NCBI GenBank assembly: GCA_943737045.1
Contig: CALSFV010000223.1
Coordinates: forward strand, 558,001-622,000
DNA length: 64,000 bases
Direction of reading: 5' to 3'
From: Parapristionchus giblindavisi
Lineage: Eukaryota > Nematoda > Chromadorea > Rhabditida > Diplogasteridae
Shown: piece after piece, positions 21,191 through 30,416 of the stretch
Layout: the number at the start of each line of letters is the position of its first letter
Position numbering within the stretch: position 1 is the first letter of the stretch
Position numbers and translations under genes: made by a program
Notes under the pieces: model-generated
The model's database searches: none
Told to the model about the DNA's origin: nothing
What the model saw: only the letters and a program-made list of their open reading frames with translations

Positions 21191-21922
21191 GGTGGCCAGA
21201 GAACGAAGAGTGGTTGACAATCGCGCCACTTTGCTAGAGTGTCCCTACTCGCACCTCACCTAATATAGATAGCATCTAAATAGTAAACAGCTAGCACTTT
21301 CTGTCTTTTACTAATGACTTTAAAAATTTTTAACCGCACATGGAATTTTCCATTTCTTTCAAGCAGTGAATGCGAGCGGAGTACAGCATAGTATGATAAA
21401 GAATTAATACAAAAATATACATTGCTTTGATAATTTTTAAAAATGAGGAAAAGTGGAAACTATCGTGAACTGACACACGCACAACGAACTTTGCGCGCGA
21501 CGAGTGTGATGGCACGCTTATAGTGTCCGCCTCGCGCGCTTTATTTTCAGTTGCATTTTCATCCGTTTTCTTCTGTTTCCGAGCCGCATCGATTATCTTT
21601 TTCTTTCTTTAGTTGACAGAGATTGCTCGTTTCACTACTTGCAAGTAATGCCTCTGTGCTATATTGCTGGCTTCGGCTAGTTTCCAATGATTTCGTCATT
21701 TCAGGCGATCTCGAATTCGGAACGCCCCTGGGTGCCCGTTCCTCCTACGAGTCGTTTCCTAGTAGTTCGTCTGGGGCAGCGTTTTATCATCTCTTGAACA
21801 GAATACTCAATCATGGGTTTGTTGCTACATCTCATTTCATTCTCACGAGAGGTTCACGAAGTTCTGGAATCTTCTATTAGGTTCTTGCGTGAAGCCATTT
21901 TCCTCTTATTTCGAAGCTTCAT
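21191..21922. promoter_or_regulatory. Shared upstream region of divergent genes
   Basis: The 732 bases between the quinone-reductase ATG (minus) and the proposed E2-variant ATG (plus) must hold both promoters and 5' UTRs. It is richer in CG dinucleotides around 21480-21540. No TATA box or trans-splice leader acceptor can be assigned with confidence; TTTTTCTTTCTTTAG at 21599-21613 is a possible acceptor. Confidence 0.4.
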
Positions 21923-24900
21923 ATGAATCATGGTGTAGTGCATTGAACGTATACTCGGATAAATCATAAATATAATAAATATAAATACATGATAATTATT
22001 TCCAGCTGTGGATGTGCCTCGTAATTTCCGTCTTCTTGAGGAGCTCGAGGAAGGACAAAAGGCAGGTGGTTTCAATCCGTCGTAATATGATGACCTAGAT
22101 TTTCGCTAAATTCTTGGCAAAAATCAATTATTAACTATTATAAGTTATCCTTGTAATGCATAAATATTATTATTATTATTATTAATTCCAAGTTGTGTGT
22201 TTGCAGGGCAAGGGAGATGGCAACATCTCATGGGGCCTCGAGGACGACTCTGACATGACCCTCACTCGCTGGACGGGCACCATCATCGGCCCACCCAGAG
22301 TGAGTCTTTATAGAGTGCTTGAAACACGAAATCAACAGGTTGTCTAATATACTGTGAGAAGCCCCGCATTTAATAATATTGTTGTTTTGCGTTTTTTTCA
22401 AGAATTAATTTGTGTACATCTTTTTGTTCAAAATTGCTCTACCATGTTTTTGAAGCGTGTGATATTAAAAAAAAAGGAGGCAAGCGTTCTGTTCATCACG
22501 TGTTTGGGGAATATCACCCTCAGTAGTCGGCGTGGGAAAGATTGGCTACGTGATGTTTTGCCTAGCAACGCCTAGTTATAGTCTATGGCGATAGATATAT
22601 GGATGATTAAATGTGAAGTGTGTTATGAAAAAAGAGTGATTGAAACTCAACAGGTGAAATAATGTACTCCATACATGGGCGGGGTACCTGGAGCTCCATT
22701 CTACAGGGGGCATCCGAACGAAAAATGGTCAATTTTACAGGGGCCTTCACTTTTTTCCCCAAAAATTTCACCTAAACGTTATTTTTTTACAAGCGGCATC
22801 CCACAAATTTTCGAAAAGCCTTGATTTTACAGGGGGGGCACCCCCATGTCGGCGCCCATGTATGATGTACTCTACCAGTCGTGCAATGTAGAAATAGTTA
22901 AAGTCCGGCTGTTTTGTGAAGGGGGGGGGGAGTTTAGATAACTGAGGCATGCACGTTGGCAAATCGTTAGCCAAGAGACGCTACAAGCGTAGGCCTGTTT
23001 GCCAGCGTTAATGAGTACGGCTTGGGTATCTTCAGCATAGGTGGGCACGCTGGGGGAAAGGCTGTGCGCAAACCGGGGAATTGTAAGGCAAGGCTATGCG
23101 CATGGCCATTTTTAGCAGATTTCACTGGAAATGTTCCGATTTTTGCTAGGCAAGGCTATGCGCAAGGCCCTGCAACGGAATGAAAGGCTGTGCGCAAAAA
23201 GAATTCGTTTTCACGCGCCCACCTATGGCCAAGAGACGCTACAAGCGTAGGCCTGTTTGCCAGCGTTAATGAGTACGGCCATAGGTCGAATAGCTAGGTG
23301 ATCGGTTTTCAAAATGCGGTCAGGTTTTTCGATTTTTTGTGAAATTTGGCTCTGAAGACGGTCAGGTTTTCTGATTATTGTGAAATTTTAGCTCAAAATG
23401 TGGTCATGTTTTTTAGATTTTTGGGAAATTTATGCTCAAAATGCGGTCAGGCTTGGTACTTTGTAACATACTTTTCGACCTATGAGTACGGCTTGAGTAT
23501 CTTCAGCAGAACCACTTAGTATTGTTGTGATTTGAATAGAGGGAAGACACATTCACTGCGTGTCTGCGAAATCTAATTACACCACTGACCACCCAATCTC
23601 GGCTTTTTGTTTCGCAATAACTAACAATAAGATGCTCGTACACAATGTGATTATTGATTTCATTCAATCAATAATGTGTCTCATAACTGTTGTGTAGTGT
23701 AATCTAATCTATTTAGCATATTACAATTATCATATATCTAATGCATAATAGTCATTGTGCATTATCCCTAATTATCATATCTATTACTCTACACATGATT
23801 CTCTATTCATTCTTAGCTTAGCTTAGGTTAGAAGTAGGTCTCTTCCCATCTCTAGTCTTAGACTCGAACTCTATATTATTTGTGATAAACTTGTATTGGT
23901 TACTACTCTAGTCTCCACATATCAAGGTATCCAACATTGGCGACCAGGATCTTAGGTTTAAGACTTAGGATTAGGATTAGACTTAGACTTTACCTAGTTT
24001 TGCTAAGAATCAGTATCTGGTAAGTTTCTGGTAAGTCGTGGCTGGCAAAGCATAGATCTTAGCCTGGAGATAGCCACTGTGACTGGTGTCTGTGGATATT
24101 GTAACACCTGGAGATAGTCACTGTGACCGGCACTTCGATACGCTCGATTGTTGCTGCGATTGGTCACGGCCCTTGGCTCTGCTATCTTGTGATCCACACC
24201 TGATATTGAAAGCAACCATTGTAAGAGCCGAGTGTAACCTGTACCACCGTTGTGATTCCCGGTTGGATACTGTATCGCTATTGTGATACCGAGGTTGACA
24301 CAGGTCTGATCAAGATCACCGTATCTTAAGATCGTTGTCCATTGAGACTAGAGACCAAAGATCAGAGACCAAAGGTCATAGATCATTCTGATACCAGAGA
24401 CTGGAGATCAAAGATCATCCACCAGATAACTGAGATCAAAGATCGAAGCACCGTACACGATACGAGTAGCAAGCACATAAGAGATCAAAGATCAGAGCAC
24501 CGTACACGATACGAGTAGCTAGTACACATAAGGTCAAAGACAGTACAGACTATAGAGTACGTGATAGTTATCATTGAACAGTACAGACTATAATCATGAC
24601 TGATTCAGGTGGAACCAAATCGACCGATTCAAATGGAATGAAGTCGATGATGGATACGTTCATGAAGATGATGCTCAAGATGCAAGAAGACTCTGATAAG
24701 AGAGTTGAGAAACTAATCAGATCTCTCAATGAATCGAATGGAGCGAGAGTTACGACTGATCCTACAGTAACCTCAGGTGACAGTAGCCAAGGTGTGCATA
24801 CTGTAAGTGGCCCATCGATTGATGCACTTGAAGCTAGAATAAATGAGTTCCAATATGAACCTGAAGATGAGTGTACGTTCGAGAATTGGTATGATAGATA

Positions 24901-27900
24901 CAAAGACATTTTCGAACATGATATGATTCACTTAGATGAGAAACTCAGAGTGAGAATCTTGTTGAGACATCTGAGTACAAAATGCAATTCACAGTATAAG
25001 AATCATTTGTCGCCTAAAGATGTGTATAATGAGACATTTGAGAATACAGTGAAAGAATTGACTAATCTATTCGGTAGACAAGTTTCTGATTTTGAACTAC
25101 GTCTAAGATTTCTCAATCAAAGAATGTCTATACTTGGATTGACTGATGTCAAGAAATTTGCATCTGAAGTCAACAATCTATATCAGAAGGGAAAGATGAA
25201 GGAGATTACAGAAGACGAATTGAAGGTCACTGTATTCCTTGCAGGTCTTGATCTACCAAACCTGAAAAAGGCTCGAACAAATCTGATGAACATTGTGAAT
25301 AACAAACAAGACATCACTTTGAATGAACTTGTAGAGAAGTTCTCTACCCTTCAAGCACTTGAAAGAGATGTTGCTGCAATAGAAGTTCAAAATAATGTCT
25401 ACTTGTTACGTGATAATAAGTCGGACAAAGTGAACGATGAGACCGCTGAGGTTGATTCGGAGACAAAAAGTGATAAGAGTTCATCAGATACTAAATGTGC
25501 ATATTGTGATAGACATGGTCATGCAGTGCATGAATGCTGGAAGAAATATCCAGATAAACGACCAAAGAAGAAAGATTACAAAAGAAATAAATTCTATAAG
25601 AGAAAGAATAGCAATGCTGTGTTCTGTAATCAGGTCGTCGATAATAGAGTCTATGCACAAGTCAATGTTAATGGAAAGAACATTGAATTCCGAGTAGATA
25701 CTGGTTCAGATCTAACCTTTATCTCCAAGAATGTATGGAAAACACTGGGATCTCACACCCTAAAAGAGGGAAGAATACAGGCTAAGTGTGCAAATGGCAC
25801 AAGTGTATCCATACTCGGAAAATTTCATTGTAAAATGAAATATAAGAATGATGAGAATAGGGGATTTGTTTATGTAGCAGATTCACCTGTAAATTTAATC
25901 GGAACTGATTGGTTCTGGAAACTGAATCTCGTCAGATCATTACAGAAGGAAGTTGAAGATCAACTCGTAATGAATCAAATCAAGAATCCAGTCAAGGTAC
26001 CACTTGAACCACGGCCATTAACTGATAGACCAATGGAGCGAATTCACGTTGAATTCGCAGGACCTATGAATGGAAAGAATTACTTGATTATCGTAGATGC
26101 ACACAGTAAATGGCCTGAAGTAATAGAAATGGAAAGAATAGATACTAATTCTATCATCACACACATTCACAAGTTCATATCTGCATATGGTTGTCCAGAA
26201 ACATTGGTCAGTGATAACGGAACACAATTCACTTCGAGTGATTTCCGAGAATACTGTAACAAGTACGGTATCAAGCACGTCCTGACTCCACCATATCATC
26301 CTCTTTCAAATGGTCAAGCAGAACGGTTCGTTGATATATTCAAGCGAACGCTCCTCAAACTGAAAGGAGAACGACCTGAAGTAGAGAATGTTCAAACATT
26401 CCTCATGTCTTATCGATCGAATCCGAATAGACAACTAATTTAATTTAATTTAATTTAATTTATCATACATCAAAAAGATGCGACAACATTTGAGAGAACA
26501 AGCAAATTAAATGAGAGCATTTGGGGGTAAAAAAAAACGAGAGTGGGGGGTGTACGGGGGGGGGGAGAAGGGAAGTGCAGCTCATAAATGGACTCTATTA
26601 TGTATCAAAGATCAAACGGCGATCAATGATAGGTTAGGTTGGCAAGGCCTAGCGGTGGAGAGGTCCGCAATGATTCAATGTATATCGGATTGAATCGAGA
26701 GTCTATTATGGGGGCACTAAAGAGGGGAAATTGTGAGTCCTAATTTATCAATAAGATCTTGGGAAGAAAGTAATTTGGTTTTGATAGTGGAGGTGCTATA
26801 TGACGAAAGGGTGGAAGAATCAATGCAACAATGTAATTTAGTCAGAAAACGTGCAACCCTAACAGAAAAAGATGATCGACGATTTTCTCTTCTAGCTAGA
26901 GGAATATGAAAGGAGAAACAAGAGAGACGACCAAAGGTGGGTTTAACTAGCTGATAAGTCACCAGCTGAAGTATTCCTCGGACGAAAACTGAGAACAAGA
27001 CTAAGTCTCTTGGTTCCAAGTCGTAGATCAGATAAGAAGGATGAAGATATGAAAAACCAGTTTGACCTGAAACATGGTGCAGAACACAAAGAATTCAAAA
27101 CTGGTGATAAGGTCTACTACCGTGATAAAGATGGACCTAATAATGTGAAATGTAGTGAAGCTATCATTGTAGATAAACTCGGTCGAGTTGTTTATCTCAT
27201 TGATAAGGGAGGAAGGAGAATGAAGGCTCATGCCCATCAATTAATCTCCCGAAGAGATCAAGATGAAGATGATATACTTGATCTTCATATCGATTCATTC
27301 GATATCAAGAAGCCGACAGAAGAAACTACGAAGGATAATTCAACTGGAGCTGTCATCGTCATGCCTATCCCAGACCCCTCAAGCAAGGCATATAATCGTA
27401 CGGTCAGAGACCGAAGGCCCGTTGTTAGTAATACCTCCGAATGTAGTAGTTACGTTAGTTCAATTGTAAATTAGTTTTTATTGTATTGATTATCGATTCT
27501 GTTGTCTTTAACTTAGAATCTTAGGAAGGAGGTGTTGTGTAGTGTAATCTAATCTATTTAGCATGTTACAATTATCATATATCTAATGCATAATAGTCAT
27601 TGTGCATTATCCCTAATTATCATATCTATTACTCTACACATGATTCTCTATTCATTCTTAGCTTAGCTTAGGTTAGAAGTAGGTCTCTTCCCATCTCTAG
27701 TCTTAGACTCGAACTCTATATTATTTGTGATAAACTTGTATTGGTTACTACTCTAGTCTCCACATATCAAGGTATCCAACAATAACCAATCGATATTCTC
27801 CAGACTCCCTTCGACTCGCGCATCTACAATCTCGCCATCGAGTGCGGGCCCAACTACCCCAGGGTGAGGAGATTATTGATTGATTGAGCAAAATTACAGT

Positions 27901-29029
27901 ATGACGATTATCGATTGATTGCAGGAACCACCTGTCGTTCGCTTCACGACCAAGATCCACATGAATGGAGTGAATCAGACTAACGGAGTGGTTAGTGGTT
28001 TTATAAGATATTTTAAATAATTAAATGCATGTAATAATGAACTTTATGCGGACAAAAATGGAATATGATTTGATGATCGAGGTGGTGTACGCACAAATAC
28101 GATAATGTTTTTGCTATAATCCCTGAGGACTCTTTGGAGAACCCTAATGGCGGTCCAGCTGACAACATCCTAATTGACCCTATGAAGTTGTTCAAATGTT
28201 TTTAAAAATGGGGATTAGTTTGCACGTGCATTATTATTTTGCTGAAAGGAGGCTTCTCTTGTTCATGAAACGATACATTTATTATTATTATTATTATTAT
28301 TCGTGAAGTACCCTCATAGGTGGGCACGCTGGGGGGAAAGGCTGTGCGCAAACCGGAGAATTGTAAGGCAAGGCTATGCGCATGGCCATTTTTTTGCAGA
28401 TTTGACTTGAAATTTGTCATTTTTTGTGAGGCAAAGCTATGCGCAAGGCCCCGCAAGGGAAGGAAAGGCTGTGTGCAAAAAGTATTCGTTTTCACGCGCC
28501 CACCTATGAGTACCCTGTAGATCCAACGCTGTACGGAAGCGAGCGTTGCACTTGTGGTCTATCTGCCTAGTTATTCGTTAATTTGGCTTATTTTTCGCGA
28601 AATTTAATTAATTTGTAGTCAGATTCACTATTAGGAACACTGTGGTTGCAGTTTTTGCCTTATGATTATCGATTTTTCAGTTTGAATTATCGGTTTTTCT
28701 TGCAGATTGACAAGCGCGGTCTGAACACGCTCCGCTCATGGAACGGCATGTACCAGATCAAGTCGGTGCTGGAGGACGTCAGAAAGAACATGATGACTGC
28801 TAAGGTACGGTGGATGGATATTATTGATTGATTGATTATTGATTTTTTTCGTTGATGATAATAGAATCTATACTTCGATGTTTGTGCTTTTTTCGACGAA
28901 TTATATTTCGAAACCTGTTGCTTATTTCGACATGTAATAAATAGTTTGAAGGTGTTTTTTTTTAATTTTGAAATTCAATTTCAGGAAAACATGAAGCTGC
29001 CCCAACCACCCGAGGGAGCCACCTTCTAG
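21923..29029 (+). CDS. uev-1: Ubiquitin-conjugating enzyme E2 variant (Uev1/Mms2)
   Basis: Seven exons: 21923-21932 (proposed), 22006-22061, 22207-22299, 27804-27863, 27925-27990, 28706-28804 and 28985-29029, giving 142 residues; the family has about 139-147. The protein is an E2 fold without the catalytic Cys. With Ubc13 it builds Lys63-linked ubiquitin chains for DNA damage tolerance and signalling. Seen: [49 protein letters not shown], and [12 protein letters not shown] near the end. Intron 2 starts GCAGGT: only a GC-AG intron joins exons 2 and 3 in the frame that keeps G-Q-K-G-K-G-D-G. Exon 1 codes just M-N-H-A with the next exon and is the weakest call. Intron 3 contains the LTR retrotransposon. 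Confidence 0.95.
22670..22864 (+). mobile_element. CATACATGGGCG-family MITE (intact, 195 bp)
   Basis: Terminal repeats CATACATGGGCG and CGCCCATGTATG, with identical flanking octamers ATGTACTC (22662-22669 and 22865-22872). Inside are four ~40-base units each ending TTTTACAGGGGGC or similar, with TTCCACAAATTTTCGAAAA and CACCTAAACGT between them. No coding capacity. CA ends plus 8-bp duplications fit the hAT or P superfamily. Confidence 0.9.
23036..23227 (+). mobile_element. CATAGGTGGGC-family MITE
   Basis: Ends CATAGGTGGGCACGC and CGCGCCCACCTATG, with internal units GGCAAGGCTATGCGCA and AAAGGCTGTGCGCAAA. The flanking octamers do not match. A host segment that starts CCAAGAGACGCTACAAGCG follows it at 23227 and is also present before it at 22972, so a local tandem duplication took place here. 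Confidence 0.85.
23280..23484 (+). mobile_element. CATAGGTCGAA-family MITE with perfect target duplication
   Basis: Ends CATAGGTCGAATAGC and CGACCTATG, with three to four GCGGTCAGG-type internal units and an ACTTTGTAACATACTTTTCG end segment. The flanking octamers AGTACGGC (23272-23279 and 23485-23492) are identical. It interrupted the second copy of the ~65-base duplicated host segment. Confidence 0.9.
23688..23936 (+). repeat. 5' LTR
   Basis: 249 bp with TG...CA ends; contains the imperfect phrase AGCTTAGCTTAGGTTAG and the 3' CCAACA end. Almost identical to the 3' LTR. Confidence 0.95.
23937..24595 (+). other. Retrotransposon leader
   Basis: Untranslated leader beginning with the primer-binding-type sequence. 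At 24330-24560 it carries AAAGATCAGAGCACCGTAC-type repeats twice, and CACCTGGAGATAG earlier. No open frame of note. Confidence 0.7.
24596..26443 (+). CDS. Gag-protease-integrase fusion of the LTR element
   Basis: One 615-codon frame from ATG 24596. Residues 1-270 are Gag-like (a W-Y-D-R-Y stretch near 100, then helical charged sequence). A CCHC knuckle C-A-Y-C-x4-H-x4-C lies near 302, followed by a basic patch. An aspartic protease with V-D-T-G-S-D near 368 and L-I-G-T-D later passes straight into the integrase core (around residue 480) with no reverse transcriptase between. Integrase shows S-D-N-G-T-Q-F and N-G-Q-A-E-R. The position expected to hold the first catalytic Asp (in a V-x-F-A-G-P context) is Glu. 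The frame is closed by the insertion at 26.44 kb. The protein could supply particle and protease functions but not copy RNA. Confidence 0.88.
   Translation: MTDSGGTKSTDSNGMKSMMDTFMKMMLKMQEDSDKRVEKLIRSLNESNGARVTTDPTVTSGDSSQGVHTVSGPSIDALEARINEFQYEPEDECTFENWYDRYKDIFEHDMIHLDEKLRVRILLRHLSTKCNSQYKNHLSPKDVYNETFENTVKELTNLFGRQVSDFELRLRFLNQRMSILGLTDVKKFASEVNNLYQKGKMKEITEDELKVTVFLAGLDLPNLKKARTNLMNIVNNKQDITLNELVEKFSTLQALERDVAAIEVQNNVYLLRDNKSDKVNDETAEVDSETKSDKSSSDTKCAYCDRHGHAVHECWKKYPDKRPKKKDYKRNKFYKRKNSNAVFCNQVVDNRVYAQVNVNGKNIEFRVDTGSDLTFISKNVWKTLGSHTLKEGRIQAKCANGTSVSILGKFHCKMKYKNDENRGFVYVADSPVNLIGTDWFWKLNLVRSLQKEVEDQLVMNQIKNPVKVPLEPRPLTDRPMERIHVEFAGPMNGKNYLIIVDAHSKWPEVIEMERIDTNSIITHIHKFISAYGCPETLVSDNGTQFTSSDFREYCNKYGIKHVLTPPYHPLSNGQAERFVDIFKRTLLKLKGERPEVENVQTFLMSYRSNPNRQLI
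26440..26952 (-). mobile_element. SINE-like insertion in the integrase region
   Basis: About 510 bases separating two parts of the integrase frame. It starts with four TTTAA units and TTATCATACATC. The same TTTAA run and TTATCTTACAT occur at 60.04 kb, so this is a dispersed repeat whose tail is TTTAA read on the minus strand. ACTA occurs at both junctions as a possible target duplication. It contains G-rich runs at 26540-26575 and no recognised coding sequence. Confidence 0.65.
26953..27474 (+). pseudogene. Integrase C-terminal part of the LTR element
   Basis: After the insertion the frame resumes with a [11 protein letters not shown] stretch. It then codes a basic segment, a G-D-K-V-Y-Y-R-D beta-rich C-terminal domain with [12 protein letters not shown], and an acidic tail ending at TAG 27474. 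In intact elements this is continuous with the integrase core. Confidence 0.8.
27533..27781 (+). repeat. 3' LTR
   Basis: 249 bp, one visible difference from the 5' LTR. Followed by ATAAC and then 17 bases to the 3' splice site CCAG before uev-1 exon 4. Confidence 0.95.
28315..28508 (+). mobile_element. CATAGGTGGGC-family MITE with perfect target duplication
   Basis: 194 bp, ends CATAGGTGGGCACGC and GCGCCCACCTATG, flanked by identical octamers AGTACCCT (28307-28314, 28509-28516). Internal GCAAGGCTATGCGCA units. It lies in uev-1 intron 5. Confidence 0.92.
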
Positions 29030-30416
29030 AGACCTTCTTGATGAGGAGATCGTCGTGTGGAGGGTATTTATTGATTTATTTTTTTCCAAAAATCATAAAG
29101 ATGCTTCAATGAGTAAAATACGAGTGCAAATGAAGATAAGTTGCATAAGGAGGGGATAATATAATAACTTTCCGAAATTATAAATCAATATCTTGTTATT
29201 TTAATCTTACAATTAATCGGAAATCAAAAATTTGCTTACAAAAAGACCGTGTGGTTTCGTGTTTCACACTTTTCATATGGCAGGAATGAGTTGATCAGTT
29301 ACGGTTATCATCTTCGTGCCGTATGACCCTATATAAGTCATAATTAGTTAGCATCTTGAATCGGCCGCTCTTCAACCGATTTACCATTCAGTTTCGCGTT
29401 TCACACTTTTCATATCACGCACATTCGTTGGTTCATAACGGTTCCATTCAAAGTACTCTCTATTATGCTTACAATTAGTATTATTTAATCTAATTGTAAA
29501 TCAAAATTTTCCTAAAATTTGCCTGCACAAAGACCGTGTGGTTTCGTGTTTCACACTTTTCATATGGCAAGAATGAGTTGAATAGTGCCAATAAGTCATA
29601 ATCATCATCTGTAGGCCGCTCTGCAACTAACTTACTCTTTTAATATCCCGCACATTGGTTGGTTTATAACAATATAGTCGTGCTGGTCATGTTCTAGTAA
29701 TATTATGGTTCTTTTCAGTGATACGGTCGTTGCCGATATGGGGCTACTGTTGCTGATCCTCATCCCTGATCATCTCCATCTCGATATTCATCTCCTGTGT
29801 GTTTGACTCGTCCCGCCTTCCTCTATCTATCGATTTATCGATTATCTATATGCCCCGATCATTCCCCACCCCTCACAGACTCTCACTTTGCTTTTACCAC
29901 ACTGTTCTGTTCTAGTCTAGGTGGTTTATCAAGGCGACATAAGACCCCCCCCCCAAACCCCCAAAATCCCTGTTTCCAACTTTTTGTTAAGAACCTATGT
30001 GCGCACAAAGTATGTGTGCAAGCTAATGTTAATTATCCATCAATTATTTTTTAATACTGTATATAATTATCTAATTCGCTACAGTATTCCCTGCGTAGTT
30101 TTTTATGTGCTTTCACGAGCATCGTTTTTTGGCCCCTCCTCCACTCTACCGTAACCCCTAGTTACCGTATACTCCCCCTGTTTCTCTCATCATGTTAGTC
30201 GCGTCTTTTACTCTCTATCATCGTGTTACTCCCTATGTTCTCGATAAAGCGGTATAGATTATTGATTTATTCATCAATCATCGTTCTACAACAAGAGGTT
30301 CATTCAACCCTCGATGAGATATCTCGAAGCGAAGCGATATACTGTAGGGGTTGGGGTACTGTAGGCAGAGATTATTGATTGATTGTTAGACTTGAAATTG
30401 GATATTCATCCATCGA
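29030..30416 (+). other. uev-1 3' flank and BRWD upstream region
   Basis: A phrase CCGTGTGGTTTCGTGTTTCA with ~150 bases around it occurs at 29.24 and again at 29.53 kb, an imperfect tandem duplication. C-rich runs occur at 29.94 kb. No further gene is seen. BRWD promoter and 5' UTR must lie in the right part; CGATGAGATATCTCGAAGCG at 30.31 kb is partly palindromic. Confidence 0.5.

Larger units (their letters stand above)
23688..27781 (+). mobile_element. Young LTR retrotransposon (Ty3/Gypsy-like) without reverse transcriptase
   Basis: Two 249-bp LTRs (23688-23936, 27533-27781), each TGTTGTGTAGTG...CCAACA, differ at a single base that I can see (A or G in GCAT[A/G]TTAC). The 5-bp target duplication ATAAC lies at 23683-23687 and 27782-27786. 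A primer-binding-type TTGGCGACCAGG follows the 5' LTR, and the purine tract AGGAAGGAGG precedes the 3' LTR. The body codes Gag, zinc knuckle, protease and integrase but no reverse transcriptase or RNase H. It sits in intron 3 of uev-1, with only 22 bases between its end and the next exon. Confidence 0.93.

Noticed and set aside
21623..21880. 85-codon frame upstream of uev-1
   Set aside because: No family resemblance, no splice link in phase to uev-1 exon 2, and it lies in the shared upstream region; probably untranslated sequence.
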